From the NCBI RefSeq assembly GCF_036417845.1, contig NC_089981.1, positions 84,051,268-84,115,267 on the forward strand: a stretch of DNA of 64,000 nt, in the 5' to 3' direction. This DNA comes from Apteryx mantelli (lineage: Eukaryota > Chordata > Aves > Apterygiformes > Apterygidae). The notes under the pieces are model-generated. The model saw nothing but the letters and a program-made list of their open reading frames with translations. It was not told where the DNA came from and searched no databases. Below are positions 34,201-46,200 of the stretch, piece after piece. A program made the position numbers and the translations under genes. The number at the start of each line of letters is the position of its first letter. Position 1 is the stretch's first letter.

Positions 34201-37200
34201 TTTGCCAGCCGGTTTGGCGTGCTTTTGAGCCCAAAGGCATTGCAGGGTCAGTGGACACAGCCACAGCTCTGCAAACCCCCAGTGCTCGGAGGAACAGCAC
34301 AAGCTGATGGGGTGTTCCCGTCTCACGTGGCGTGGCCGGATTTAAAAGGTGCTATGAAAACAAGGAACAGAGCGGCGCAAGCATCACCCACCTGTTCCAG
34401 CATGTCTTTTGGGAGGTCCTCCTGCTCATCCATCGTCAAAATTGCGCGTTTGATTTCCTCATTCGACAGCTTCAGCCTGGGAGGTGGAGGGAGGGAAGGA
34501 GAGTCATTCGCGCATGAAGCCCAGCCCCAGCGATCATTTCCAGGACGGGAAATTTCCATTTCGCATGCTGTCGGCCTCGCCAGTCCCAGAGAGCCGCTTG
34601 TCGAAATCGCCCCGTGCCCCGGGCCCTGGCTTCCCACTGAGCCCGCAAATCCCTCCTGCAGCCCAGACCATCCCTGGGGGCCTCGGGGAGATGCAGCGAC
34701 CGGCTTGGGGGAACCGGGTCCCCCACCACCCGCTTGCCCGAGGCGACTGTCCTGTCTCGCACGCTGAGGACCGGCCCAAGCGCTGCAGGGACCAAGGCTT
34801 AGTTTTGCCCAAACAGCACCCGAGACTTCGAGCGCGCTCATGCTCTTCACGGGGCTCAAACGGAGCCTGGGAGGGAGCAGCACGTCCCGCTCGTAAAGCC
34901 CCAGCAGATCCGGGCAGCAGGGGAACTAGTGTCTGACCTCCTGAAATAAGACAAAGTGACAGATTTTTCCTTTGAAGCTAGCCCACGGCCACGACCTAAA
35001 TCGGTTCTTCCATTGCTATTGACAGGATTAAGCTTCTCGGTAACGCAAGCAGGCGACCAGGGCGAGAAGCCCGAAGACGGTTCAGTTCAGGAACATTTGC
35101 TTAGCCAAGTACGGACGCAGCCAAGAGACACAAACAGCTTAATTTCTGGTCAGCAACAATATCACAAATAGCAATCACAAATAACTGCATAAAGCACGTT
35201 TTCGAGACACAAGTGTGAGAAATGTGGTCGGTCCCCTGCTCCTCCCAGCCGTGTTCGGCTGCCGTCTCCCTTTAGGAAGAACGAAACAAACCCAAAATTT
35301 GGGGGGAGCAGATGTCTTTTTAAGTGGGGGGGGAAACTTCAACGTGCTTCAAAGTGTGACAGGCTGGAAACCAGCCCCCCTCCAACTTTTTCTTCCTCCA
35401 CTTCACGTAACAGAAATTGGAGACATAGCCCAAGATTTGACATTTCTTAAAATGCAGGCCACTGTATCACAGCAAGCAAAAATGTACGATTTTTCCCCTG
35501 GTAGCTATTTATTCAACAGCAGTCTACGCTGAGCTTAGGCAACAGATAGCTAGAGAGACGCCCTCGGCGCGTCCTGGGTTAGGGCAGCCATTAATTACGG
35601 TTTAATCGGTCTGCAGCACTCCCCGTGAACGCGCCCCGCCAGGACTTTTGATTGCAAAACCACAAACATTTTTCTTCGTGTTTTGCATTGCGGGCGATAG
35701 AGCAATGCAAGTGCAAACGAGGGAAACACCCTTCTCCCCCTCGCCCTCCCCGCGCGCCCCGGCGAGCGAGAACAGCGCTTGCTCCGCGACGCGTCCCCAT
35801 CACAGCCCTCGCCGTCCGCCGAGGCTTCGTGTGCGCCTACGACAAAGCGACACTTTCTGCAGCCCGACCAGAAACAACGACGCCCCTGTAACTTCATTTC
35901 CCAATATACTATCTCTTGCCTGGGTTGCTGGGATGCTTAAGGCCATCAGAATAGATGCAGCCGAAAAAAAAAATCCCCTGTGCTTGCATACCCTGAAAAA
36001 TCCTGCGTGGATTAACATTTCCTGGGTGTTCCTCCCGGGGGACACCCAGCCCCTCCCCACGGCTTGCACAAAACCCCTTGGGATATTTATTTGCAAGCCC
36101 CACGAGCCTGCGCGCGCACTTTTCCAATTGCAAAGCGGCTCCAGCCGGCATCGTGACGGCTTCAAAGGGAGGCGAGCGGCGCGCTGCCTCCAGGCGGGCT
36201 CGGCAGGCAGGCTGCCTTTCGCCCTGAGTGAATAAATACCATGTTCAGTCGCACACGAAATGAGCTCCTAACCAGAGCATGGCAGCGGTTAGCCGCACGA
36301 TGGTTGCAGGAAATCGTTTAGGCAACGTAATAATTTGGGTATGCCTGAGCAAGAATAACTATGCATGAGTTTTCAGAAATAGAATTTGCCAGTTTGGCCG
36401 CAGGGGCGGGGGAAGAGGGAGAGGAGATGGAAGCGGAGGGGGAAGAGCAGAATTAAGGGGGGGGGGGGGGAAAACCCGAATACCTAGGATTCAAACCTCC
36501 TTACAAGGCCAGGAATTAGGGCTGAGGCCGGGACCCCCCCGCAGGGCGGCTGTGACGGCCCCGCGGCACGGCGGGCTCAGCTGTTCCCACCGCAGCTGCC
36601 GCGGAGCCTCAGCTCCCGGCCGCGGGGTTCGGGGCCACCGGCTCGGGGCTGAGCGCCCCCAAACAGCGGGCTGTGAAGCGGGGCCGCTTGGCGCGTTTCC
36701 GACCCCTTTCTCACACCCCGCTGCGGAGCCCGACCGGGGGGAAACACGCCGAGATCCCGGGAAAAGAGTCCTCCACGGGAATTGAACGGAGAGCCAGTAT
36801 CAGCCAAGCCGCGCAGGTCGGGAGAGCCGTTCACGGTGGGTACCGGGGCTATGTAAGGCAGCAATGAGGGCTCGGAAGAACCTCTCGGCCCCGGTTTTGG
36901 CAATTAATATTGCCAAAGGAGGCTGAAATACTGGATGGGGCTCAAAGGAATGAGCTGAAACTGGGAGCACATCCTGCAGCGGGACGTGAGAAATTGGAGC
37001 TCAGCCTATTTAGTCTGCCAAAAAGAAGATCTGGAGGTGACTTGATCCCTCCAAATATCTAAATGAGGAGAGTATTTTTTAGATTAGCTTCTGTTAGGAT
37101 AACAGATTGAGAGGTAACAGCCAGCTTTTGGAAAATGAAGCTAAAAGAGGAAGGGTGCCAGTCTCTTAGAACAGCCTAGCAAGGGATGCAAAGGGGTGGG

Positions 37201-40200
37201 TTTAGCTGGAAATCTTTTGTTCAAGATTGGAGATGAAATATCAGCTGTACTGGGGTAGGTGGAAATTACAGAGTGGGAAGAGAAGTGGCAGGTAAATATT
37301 TGTTCTGCGGGAGCTCATGTTTCTCATCTGTCACTCAGTTCTCTTTCAACTCCTGTTCCCGTATCTCATATTCAAGGGAAAGTTTGTTAAAAGAGGAGTG
37401 AGGAAAAAATTGCCCCCGAACCAGGGAAGAAGTTCAGACTTCTAAGTGGCCAAGATGGACACGATACAGCCGGGGACACGACGAACATGGCCCGGGTTTT
37501 CGAAATGGCAACCCAGGCTTCTTGGGAGACCGTGAACCAGTCCTCTGATGCGGGGGAAGCAACAAAGATGCTGGTGGCTGGAGAGCCGAGCTGGTACAAC
37601 CAGGATGGCTGGAGGTGTCCGTCCTTCACCATGGTGCTGGCACAGCCACCTCCAGCGGTGACACGCATGAGCCACCGAAGCCGGAGACGTGCAGAGCTCG
37701 GGACGGGCGAGCACCGCTGTGATGATCCCCCACGACAAGTCCTGCTCCTCTGAGGGACGCAGGGCGATGCTGCTGCGCTTGCTCAGCTCTAGCGGGATGA
37801 TGGACGCAGCTCGTGACAGGTACGCGCGTCGCTGCAGGTAACGTGGTCACTGCTGGCGAGCCGCAGGAGGACTCGTCTTACACCCAAGCAGGGCTGAGCC
37901 ACCAGCAAACGTCACACCGGTCCCTATCCCGGTGAAAAGCAGACACATGCTGGGGCAGTGTATTGGTGTCCTGGTACGAGGTTGCTCTTAAGAAGACGTT
38001 CAGGGGATCCCTGGGAGGAAAACAAGCTCCTGGAAGAACCAGGCTTGCAGGTAGTTACCTCTCATCCAAAGCCTTACAGCAAATGAACATCTAATATACA
38101 CACTTTCCACCACGATCATGTCTGGGTGGGGGGTGAGGGATGACGGTGACTTTTGTAAGCCCTGCTCATTAAAAGCAAAGTCAATAAATAAATTAAAAAA
38201 AAAAAGGCCAAAACACCCTTTTCTCAGAAATCATCAAGAATGAGTGCCAAGAACAAGAGCCTGCCTCGATATCGGCAGAGAGCAATCGCAGGGCGCCAGA
38301 AGAAAACAGCTTCTCAGACAATTTGATGGGAAAGGGGCCAGTGAAAGCTAGAAGCTTATCTATAACCGCAATAATTATCATTGTTGGCAGCAGCTGTCGA
38401 ACGCGAGCCGTCTGAGAGGAACGGGGTCGCAGTACTTGCTGTCACAGGGATTTAAGCCCAGCAGCCTGGAGATGCAAAGTGACAGCTCGCCAGCCTGACA
38501 AGCGCAGGGCTATTTTGCGTGGCTTTTGCAGAGCCCAGCGAAGGCCATAATAAGTGTGAAGGGGAAAAACAAATTCCGCCGGGGAAGGGACGCGCCCTCT
38601 TGAAAAGCCACATTCATTCGAGAAAAATGCTCAACACGGCCTTGCCGAAGAGAGGAATCAAATAAGCCTTTCAGCTCCACCACACTTGGAAAGAGATGGA
38701 CTAAAGTCTTGGTTTGCATCTCGCAGAACGCAGCGCAAGTCTCCCGCACTAAAAATACACACACAGAGCAAAAGCAAGGACATGGTGGTTTCATTGAGTA
38801 AGACCCTATATTGCATTGACATCGGCATACTTGGAGCATTCCTAAAAAAAAAGCGAATGTTAAAAATATTCTTGTGTTGCATTACTAGCTGAAGGAAAAT
38901 CCAGTGATCTCACTGCGCAGTAATTTCTCCCAAAGCAAGGGAAGCAGGCAAAAAAATAAATCTACAGAGAGAGATAAAGTATCTTGCTGGCCATAATCTT
39001 TCCACGCTGCAAGCCAGACAATGGCTGTTTAGCTTACAAACGTCTGGGCTTACAAATAAGGGGCCAACCTTGCAGGTCCTTTCACATGTGAAAATCCGCT
39101 CTCTTTTCCCCAGCGCACGCAGCGAGGCAGGAGCCCAGCTGCTGAGAGCAACCCTGGGAGACCACGGCAAGCTCAGCTCTCCCACAGCACCACATGGAGG
39201 CCTCTGCAACGCTGGAGATAGGGATTGCTGCTCTCCCCAGTGTAGAGAGGTGCAGCTGAGGCAGGCGGGGACTAAAGGATCTGCCCAAGATCCCACGGAA
39301 GGTCTGCTGAAGAAGCAGGACCCGAGCCAGAGTCTACAACGGCCCATGGGAGCATGCTGAAGGATGCCGAGCCAGGGACTTCACCCCAAGATTGTCCTGC
39401 CTTTTTGCCACTTGGTGTTAAGAGTAAATCAGCGAAAGGGACTTTGGGGAGAGACCTAACTGTGCTCTCTTGCAGAAATGGGGAAGGGGCAAAATCGGAT
39501 GCTGCTCCAACGCCAGAGAAATATCTTGGCTTGCTGGGTTCCTCAGCAAGGTTTCTCACCACACTGACTGAAGTCCGGAGGGGCGCGAGGCTCAGCAGGC
39601 TCAATCCTTGGAAAAGCAGCAAGGTGCAAACCCCAAAGCACCTCCAGAGCAGCAGGTAGCAGATGCCACTGCTCTGCCAGAGCCACTCGTCCTCCCGGGG
39701 CACAACCCCGAGGCAGGTGCCGGGAAGCAGCCTGTCCTCCCTGCGCCTGGAGTTCACACCAGGTCACATTGCTCCTCTCCTCCAGCACCACCGCTACCCA
39801 GCATCGAGAGCAGAGCGTGCACCCAGGCTGCTGGGATGGCCCGGGGAAACCGCAAACAGCTCGTTTCAGCAAAGGGAGCACATTTGGATGTGCTGAGAGT
39901 CTGGGCTCACTCTTTTTTGGCTTTTTATATATTTATTTGGCTTAATATATTGTTGCTAAAGAACTCCCACAGACTTGGGGCAGGAGAGACCTCAGGGCTT
40001 GCGGGCTACCACTTGGGAAGTATTTCCAGCCGAAGCAGCACACCAACCCTCCCGGTGGCTGAGGGCCTGGATGCTCTTACCCCCCAACCTCGCAGGAGAG
40101 GAGAGCCATGCAGGGTGCTGCGGGCCTCGCCTGGACACCCACAGCAAAAGCAGGATGAGAGCAGTCAGGGCACAACCCCACCACACAAATCTGAGCCCTC

Positions 40201-43200
40201 TCCTAGCAAACGACCCAAAGAGGAGGGTGGACAGGCCATGGCCTACGTCTTACCCTTTTTGCTAGTCCCATTGGGTCAATATTGGCAACCCGCTTCCAGC
40301 CATCGATTTACTGGACGAGAAAGATTCACTATAGTGAGATGAAATGGAGACCTTTATTCAGCAAGGCACCTTTGAAGTTAAGCACATGAGCAGCTCCCGT
40401 TCACACCAAAGGGGCTGTCTGCGTGCTTAACTTCCAACTGCATCCTTAAACACTTTGCCGAAGTCCACCTGAACCCACTCTGATTGCACACACTCTAACT
40501 CCACTGGGGAGCAACACAACCAGTGCCCTGAACTAAGTTATTTTACTCTCCAGAGGCTGGCTGAGGTAAACGTATTCAGTTGTATGGTGCTTTAAACTCC
40601 ACTCCACATCATCATCTTTATTTTTACTACTGTATTCTAGAAGTAAGAAAATCTCTAGAAGCAATCTGGAGCAGAAGCAGCCCTAACACAGCAGTTCTCC
40701 CGCTGAAACCTGTGACACGCAGCTCACTGCACTGATCATTAACATTGCCTGCAGGGCTTTGCACGACCTCCACGGGAGGAAAGCTATCTACACGGATGCA
40801 GCGTTGGTACGTTTTCTACAGCAGAAAGCCCCCTGGGTTCCTCACGCGAGGCACCGGCCGCTCTCACCCGCAGTCAAGAAAATGCAGACTTGGGGCAACG
40901 CAGCTGCAAGCCCGACCGACCAGTTCCACGTGCTCGCTTCAGGGTGGTTCTTGGTTGCACAAAAGCTTGGGCACTTCCAGGCAGCAGAGGGAACGTTTCT
41001 GAGCGGAGCTGTATTTCACTGCTGTTGGATTTGTTTTTTCAGGGAGAATCAGAAGCTGGTAGCACTTTTTGCTGTTTGTTTTCTCAAGTGCCTAGGCCGA
41101 TCGTTCAATTGCCCGTCCTTCCAAACCACCACAACCTGGCCTCTGCTTTCTCCAAAGTCAGTCCTACTGGTTTGTTTTACCTTGTGAAAACTGCCTCTTT
41201 TATCATCTTGGCAGAAATCAGATTTGGGGATTGGACTGAATCGCTCGTGGTAACCCAGGGCTGATCCTGCCTTCAAAGGCAGGCTGAGGCTTCATCAGGA
41301 GTGCCCAATGCACACACTGGCTACTTATACACTTCAAATACGTAGTGTTTTCCCCAGCGTAACAGAGGGCCCCTTCAACAGTCGCCAAAAAGTAAACAAA
41401 ATCCAGTCTGAAGAAGATAAAAGATGAAATCAAACCCCCTCCAAATCCCTATGAGGATTCTCTGGGTAACACAGCTCCTCTGAGGCTCTGCAGGGACGCT
41501 GTGAATTGCCACGCGTCTTCTTAAGTGTATTTCCCTGCCCCAAACCATGCTGCAATGAAAGGTGTAACTCTATAGCTTGGTTCAGGTGTCCCTGGCTCTG
41601 CTCCCAAGGCTCCTGTCATCAAAATCCCCCCCGGGAACTAAGAGCACATCTCCAGCTCAGGGCGCGCTACTCCTCACCAGCTCTAAACTAACCAGCACCT
41701 GACACCATCGAAAAGAGCCGCTGCCTGCGTGAGCGGCAGGACAACGGCATCAGCTAACCGGTTCCCCCGAAGGGCAAAAAGATATTAACCATACCTTGAG
41801 AGAAGAATATTGCAATTCTGAGCTCTCCGGCCGTCTATTACCGAAAGCTCCTTGACTTTATGCCTGGAACTCAACGTGTCATCGATAGCATCTTCCTTCT
41901 ACAAAAAAGGCATGGAGAAAAGCCATGAAGAAGCGAAGACATTTAGTACTCTCAGCACATACCAGCGCTGTACACAGCAGGCCCCCATTAATCAAGAGTG
42001 TCACCAAGGGTTACGAGCAAAACCCATAGGCTGTAACTGAAATATAGTAAGTCATTTCATAAACCAGAACTGGCTTTGAAGCCACTGGTTAGAAATGTAA
42101 ATATTTTCTCAGACAGGGGAAGATTTAAGAATCTGCAAACACACAGGCGCTGCTGAATAAATAAAGCAGGGCTTTCTTAGCAAACATATTTGTGATACTT
42201 CATTAAATCCTCACTTGAAATATTTCATTATGGACTGCTGCACACACTCAGGATCACCCTTGTTCTTTACCACCACTCAGAACATCGGCAGTCACCCTTC
42301 ACGCCTCAGTCCTCAGTAGGAAGTTAACCAATAACACCTACCACACTTGCAATTACAACCTGCAGCATTCGCCGTTCATTCAGGGAAATGCTTCCAAAAA
42401 TATTAAGGGGTGTGAAAGCACAAATCACTGTGACATGAGCACCTAAGTCTCCTAAGTAGCTTAAATATGTTCTTTCCAAATGCACTAGGCAAAACTACAG
42501 TTGCAAACAAATGGGCAGATCTCCTTAACAGCAAATCTAATGTATGTTTGCAGAGTTTTGCCCAATGAGTTCATGTTGCCCTGGTTTTAATTTACCATAT
42601 TGGTTGCTTTTAGTAAGGTAAATAAATTAACACCCAGCTATTCAATCCTTCTGTAAGGAATGTAACCTGGAGAAGCAAGGTCCCACATGCTACGGATATG
42701 CACTAAATGTTGCAGAGCCTAGAAAACCTGGCAGACCACCACTTTGTAAGTTTAGAGAGAACAAAGACAAGCTCCCATTCTTTTAATTCTTTCTCTCATA
42801 TTAAAAAGAAAACTGCAGCAAGGTGGGAAATTGCAAGGACAGGCGGCATGCTGCAGCAGGGACAGTGGCACGTGGGCGAAGGTCCATGGTCGCCTTCGGC
42901 CAGCGGGTCTGCAATACCTCTCCCTGTGCCTCGCCTGTCCCGACTACGGCAAAACAGAGAGAGCTGAAGCCAAAATCCTGCCAAGTCCCTCTCTGCTGAG
43001 TCCCTCCCTAATTTATTTATTTCGATCCTTTGAAAAGCCCCATGTGCATGACGAGCTGGAAAGCACAGGGACGAGGAAAGCGGGCAGCTTCTTACTTACC
43101 AGGTCCCCTGACACTAACTCGCCGGTTGCTCCTCTTGGCGTGTGTCTTTGCACCCCCCTGATTTACACCCTATTTCACTGTGTTTAAACTCCCGCTGCAA

Positions 43201-46200
43201 CACACAGCAGCCCTGCACGTCTCCCGTGCCCACGCCTGTGCGCTCGCCCTGCCCTCGCAGCCCAAAGCCTTCCCGCTCGTTAAGACATGAGGCTTCTGCA
43301 GATGCGCACTTACCTGTCTGGAGTTATTGTTCACAAAGAAGTCCTACAGCCATAGCAGAGGCATGGAAAAAGGCAGTAAAAACACATGCAATTCAGTGAT
43401 CACAGCAAAACCAAAAAGACTCAAAGCACAGTCAAGAAGAGTATAACACAGAGGTCTTGGCAGCAAGGGGAAGCACTCGGGGTCTACCAGCCCCGAAAAA
43501 CGGAGGATGCAAATGAAAATGCAATGGAGATGAAGGGATGCAAATGAAGAGGCGCAGGGCGTGGAAGGCGGGCAGGCGAGGGAGAGGCAGGGAGGCTGCT
43601 GCTTGACGAAGGGATCGTGTCAAGGTGGCTCTGCGCTAGGACGCTAGGAGGGAAACGTGGAGGCGAGCTGGAAGGATGCACAGGGAATCTCTTGCCAAAC
43701 TCTGCCATCGCTTTGCGCAAGAGAGTCAGTGAGCGCTGGCCCAAAGGAGCACCGCTCAGCCTGCAAATGCCGGGGAAGAAAATTGCTAGTTCTTGTGAAT
43801 CTGAGAGAATGAAATGTCAACACGACTGCCAGGAAAAACAGGGCTTGCAAGTGGAAATAACGAGATTCTCATCCCGGAGCGAATTTTGCCGCAGCAAAAC
43901 TTTACCATTTGCCATGGCAACACATTTCTCCTTGACTTCTCCTCCTACAGGGAAAATAACCCTTCTTCAGGGCTTGGCAGCCTGGAGAAATACTACCCTG
44001 ACACCCAGCTTGCATTCAGTCCTTCTGACGATCTCGTTCATCTGCTGGGTTCCCAGACGCCCTACAGCATTAGTCGGCAGACTTCAAGCACGTGCAGCAA
44101 AGCCAATATCATGAAACCACGCACACACACACGCAAAAGAGTTTTCCCTCCTCATTTGCTGGGCTGCGTCTTTTTTTTTGCTCGGCTCAAGAGACCATCG
44201 AACAGATCTGTGATGGGGAGGGAGATTTGCGAGGTGCATAAATAGAGCTTTTTTTTTTAAAAAAAAAAAGCAAAGGCACACAACGTCTTGAGACACTTCG
44301 GTGTTAGACAGACTCCAAATCCGGTTCCCGTACAGCCGCGTTGCCTCCCAGGCCCCTCCGTTAGGAGGTGACTGACAGCCCGCGTGCCTGGTTTGAGTTA
44401 GTCGTCTCTAAACACAGCTCCATCATTACAAGGGTTTTAAAGGAAACCTTGTTTACGCAGGTTTTCCCCTGACCGGCTGCCAACGCTTTATCAGCCCAGG
44501 AATGGTGTGCGGGTTCGGCAGGGAGGAGGGGAAGCGGCTTTGCTAAACGACACGAAACATCCGGGGCTCGGCCGCGGGCGCCTCGTGGCAGAGGCTGGAC
44601 GCGGACTGCTCGCAAGCCCCGCAGCCGTCTCTCTCCCCATTGCGTTTGATGCAAATGGTTTCTCGTGTCAGCAAAGGTTAAAAACGAACGCAAAAAGCTT
44701 TCCTCGAGCTCAGAAAAATGCTGAAACCAAGCAGCAGAACAAAACGTGCCAAAAGACAAAGAAACAGCAGCCAAAAAAACAATTAACCAACCCTTTCCTG
44801 AGTGTCCCTGCACGCTCGGCTGATGTGCCAGGGCTTTCTTCTGCAGAGGAACACAACAAGGGTGCGTCCACGGGGTGCCGTGCGGACACCCGGACGCTAC
44901 GCCACGCCACGCGGCGCAGCAGCATGTGTACGTGGCTACGAGCTGCCAAGACCCTCCCAAGCCTTAATCTCGCCAGCTCCGGAGCAGAGCTCCAACGCGC
45001 CGGCATCCTGCTGGCCTGCGTCTGCTGCCCGTGGGGACCAGACCTTTTATTTCCTGCCTCTCCCCAGTGCCTGGGTAGGGAGCCGATTTTTGCAGACTGC
45101 AAATTAGCCGCAGCAAAAGCAATGCCTTGAGTTCCCCTGGGAGGGGAAGGAGCTAGATTTTTCCTCCTAGATGTGGCTCGCGTTTCAGAGAAGGGGCTAT
45201 GCTTGTACGAATAACTAGAGAGACCGGAGAGCTAAAGCTGCGAAGGTCTATCTTCATGTCTGGTGGCACTGTGAAATACCTGGCTGACAGGTGTGAACCT
45301 TGCCAAACTGGGGTCTTTGTAAGGAAAGGGGAAATTACAGACCCCAAATGAAGAGACACAAGCTGCTGTTGCTGCAGTTTGGAGAGATTAGTTGAAAAGT
45401 GCAACTGTACAATTTAGCTGGACAGGAGGCTGCTGCAAAGGCAGCGTTTAACTCCTTGGATCAGTCAAGGTTTTAAAGGACCAGCGTCTCACAAAGCAGC
45501 CTCTTCTGAGCAGCTTCCTTCCTGAGACAGGCACAAAGCAGATCCCCAAGCAGGAAGAGGTATACTGCCGTTCGTTTAACTAATCCTTAACTAGGAACCC
45601 CTTCTTTCATCCAGATGCTTAGATCTACCCCCCTGGAGCGGAGAAGGATGCTGTTGCCCTTCTGCAATCTGGCATCTTCAGGAAATGGAGAACTCACCAT
45701 GCCCTGAAGGTGCAGAAAAGGCCCAACGAGAAAAAACTCACCCTCTGCCTCAAACAAGTCTCAGCTCTGCCCGTTTCTTGCATTAACTGTGATCCAACCT
45801 CTACTGAAGGGGAAGGATAGCAGTATTTTTTTAAAATCCACTATCGCTGTCCCCACGAACGTTACCAACCCTTATTACCCTCTGGCTTGTGTGCAGGTCA
45901 CCCTGGCTTACAGAGAGGAGACGGAGGCTTTTCTTCTTGCATCCTTTTTTGGAAGATAAATTCTTTCCTAGCTCGCTGCTAAGCCCCTGATTCAACAACA
46001 CACATATTTTTTCCACTTGGCCCCAGCTCTTTTACCACACTCACCACTGCTGGATCCGGGACCTCCCAGGACTGCACCCAGCCGCATCACTACCACTTAT
46101 CAGCGTCGTTTCCAGTCTTTTCCAGTTTGCAGGCGCTCAAAACAGTTCCGATGGAGGCGCAGACCCCTGGGTAGCAGGTCTAAGCCCAGATGGCGCCAGA

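Larger units (their letters stand above)
34477..41794 (-). other. DAAM1 intron (7.3 kb, largest in window)
   Basis: It holds an internal CpG-rich island (about 35600-36880), a degraded CR1-like LINE segment (about 36900-37290) and one dispersed GCTTAA-type repeat (40353-40468). No further DAAM1 exon is recognisable. Open frames in the CpG-rich part reflect composition. Confidence 0.65.
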
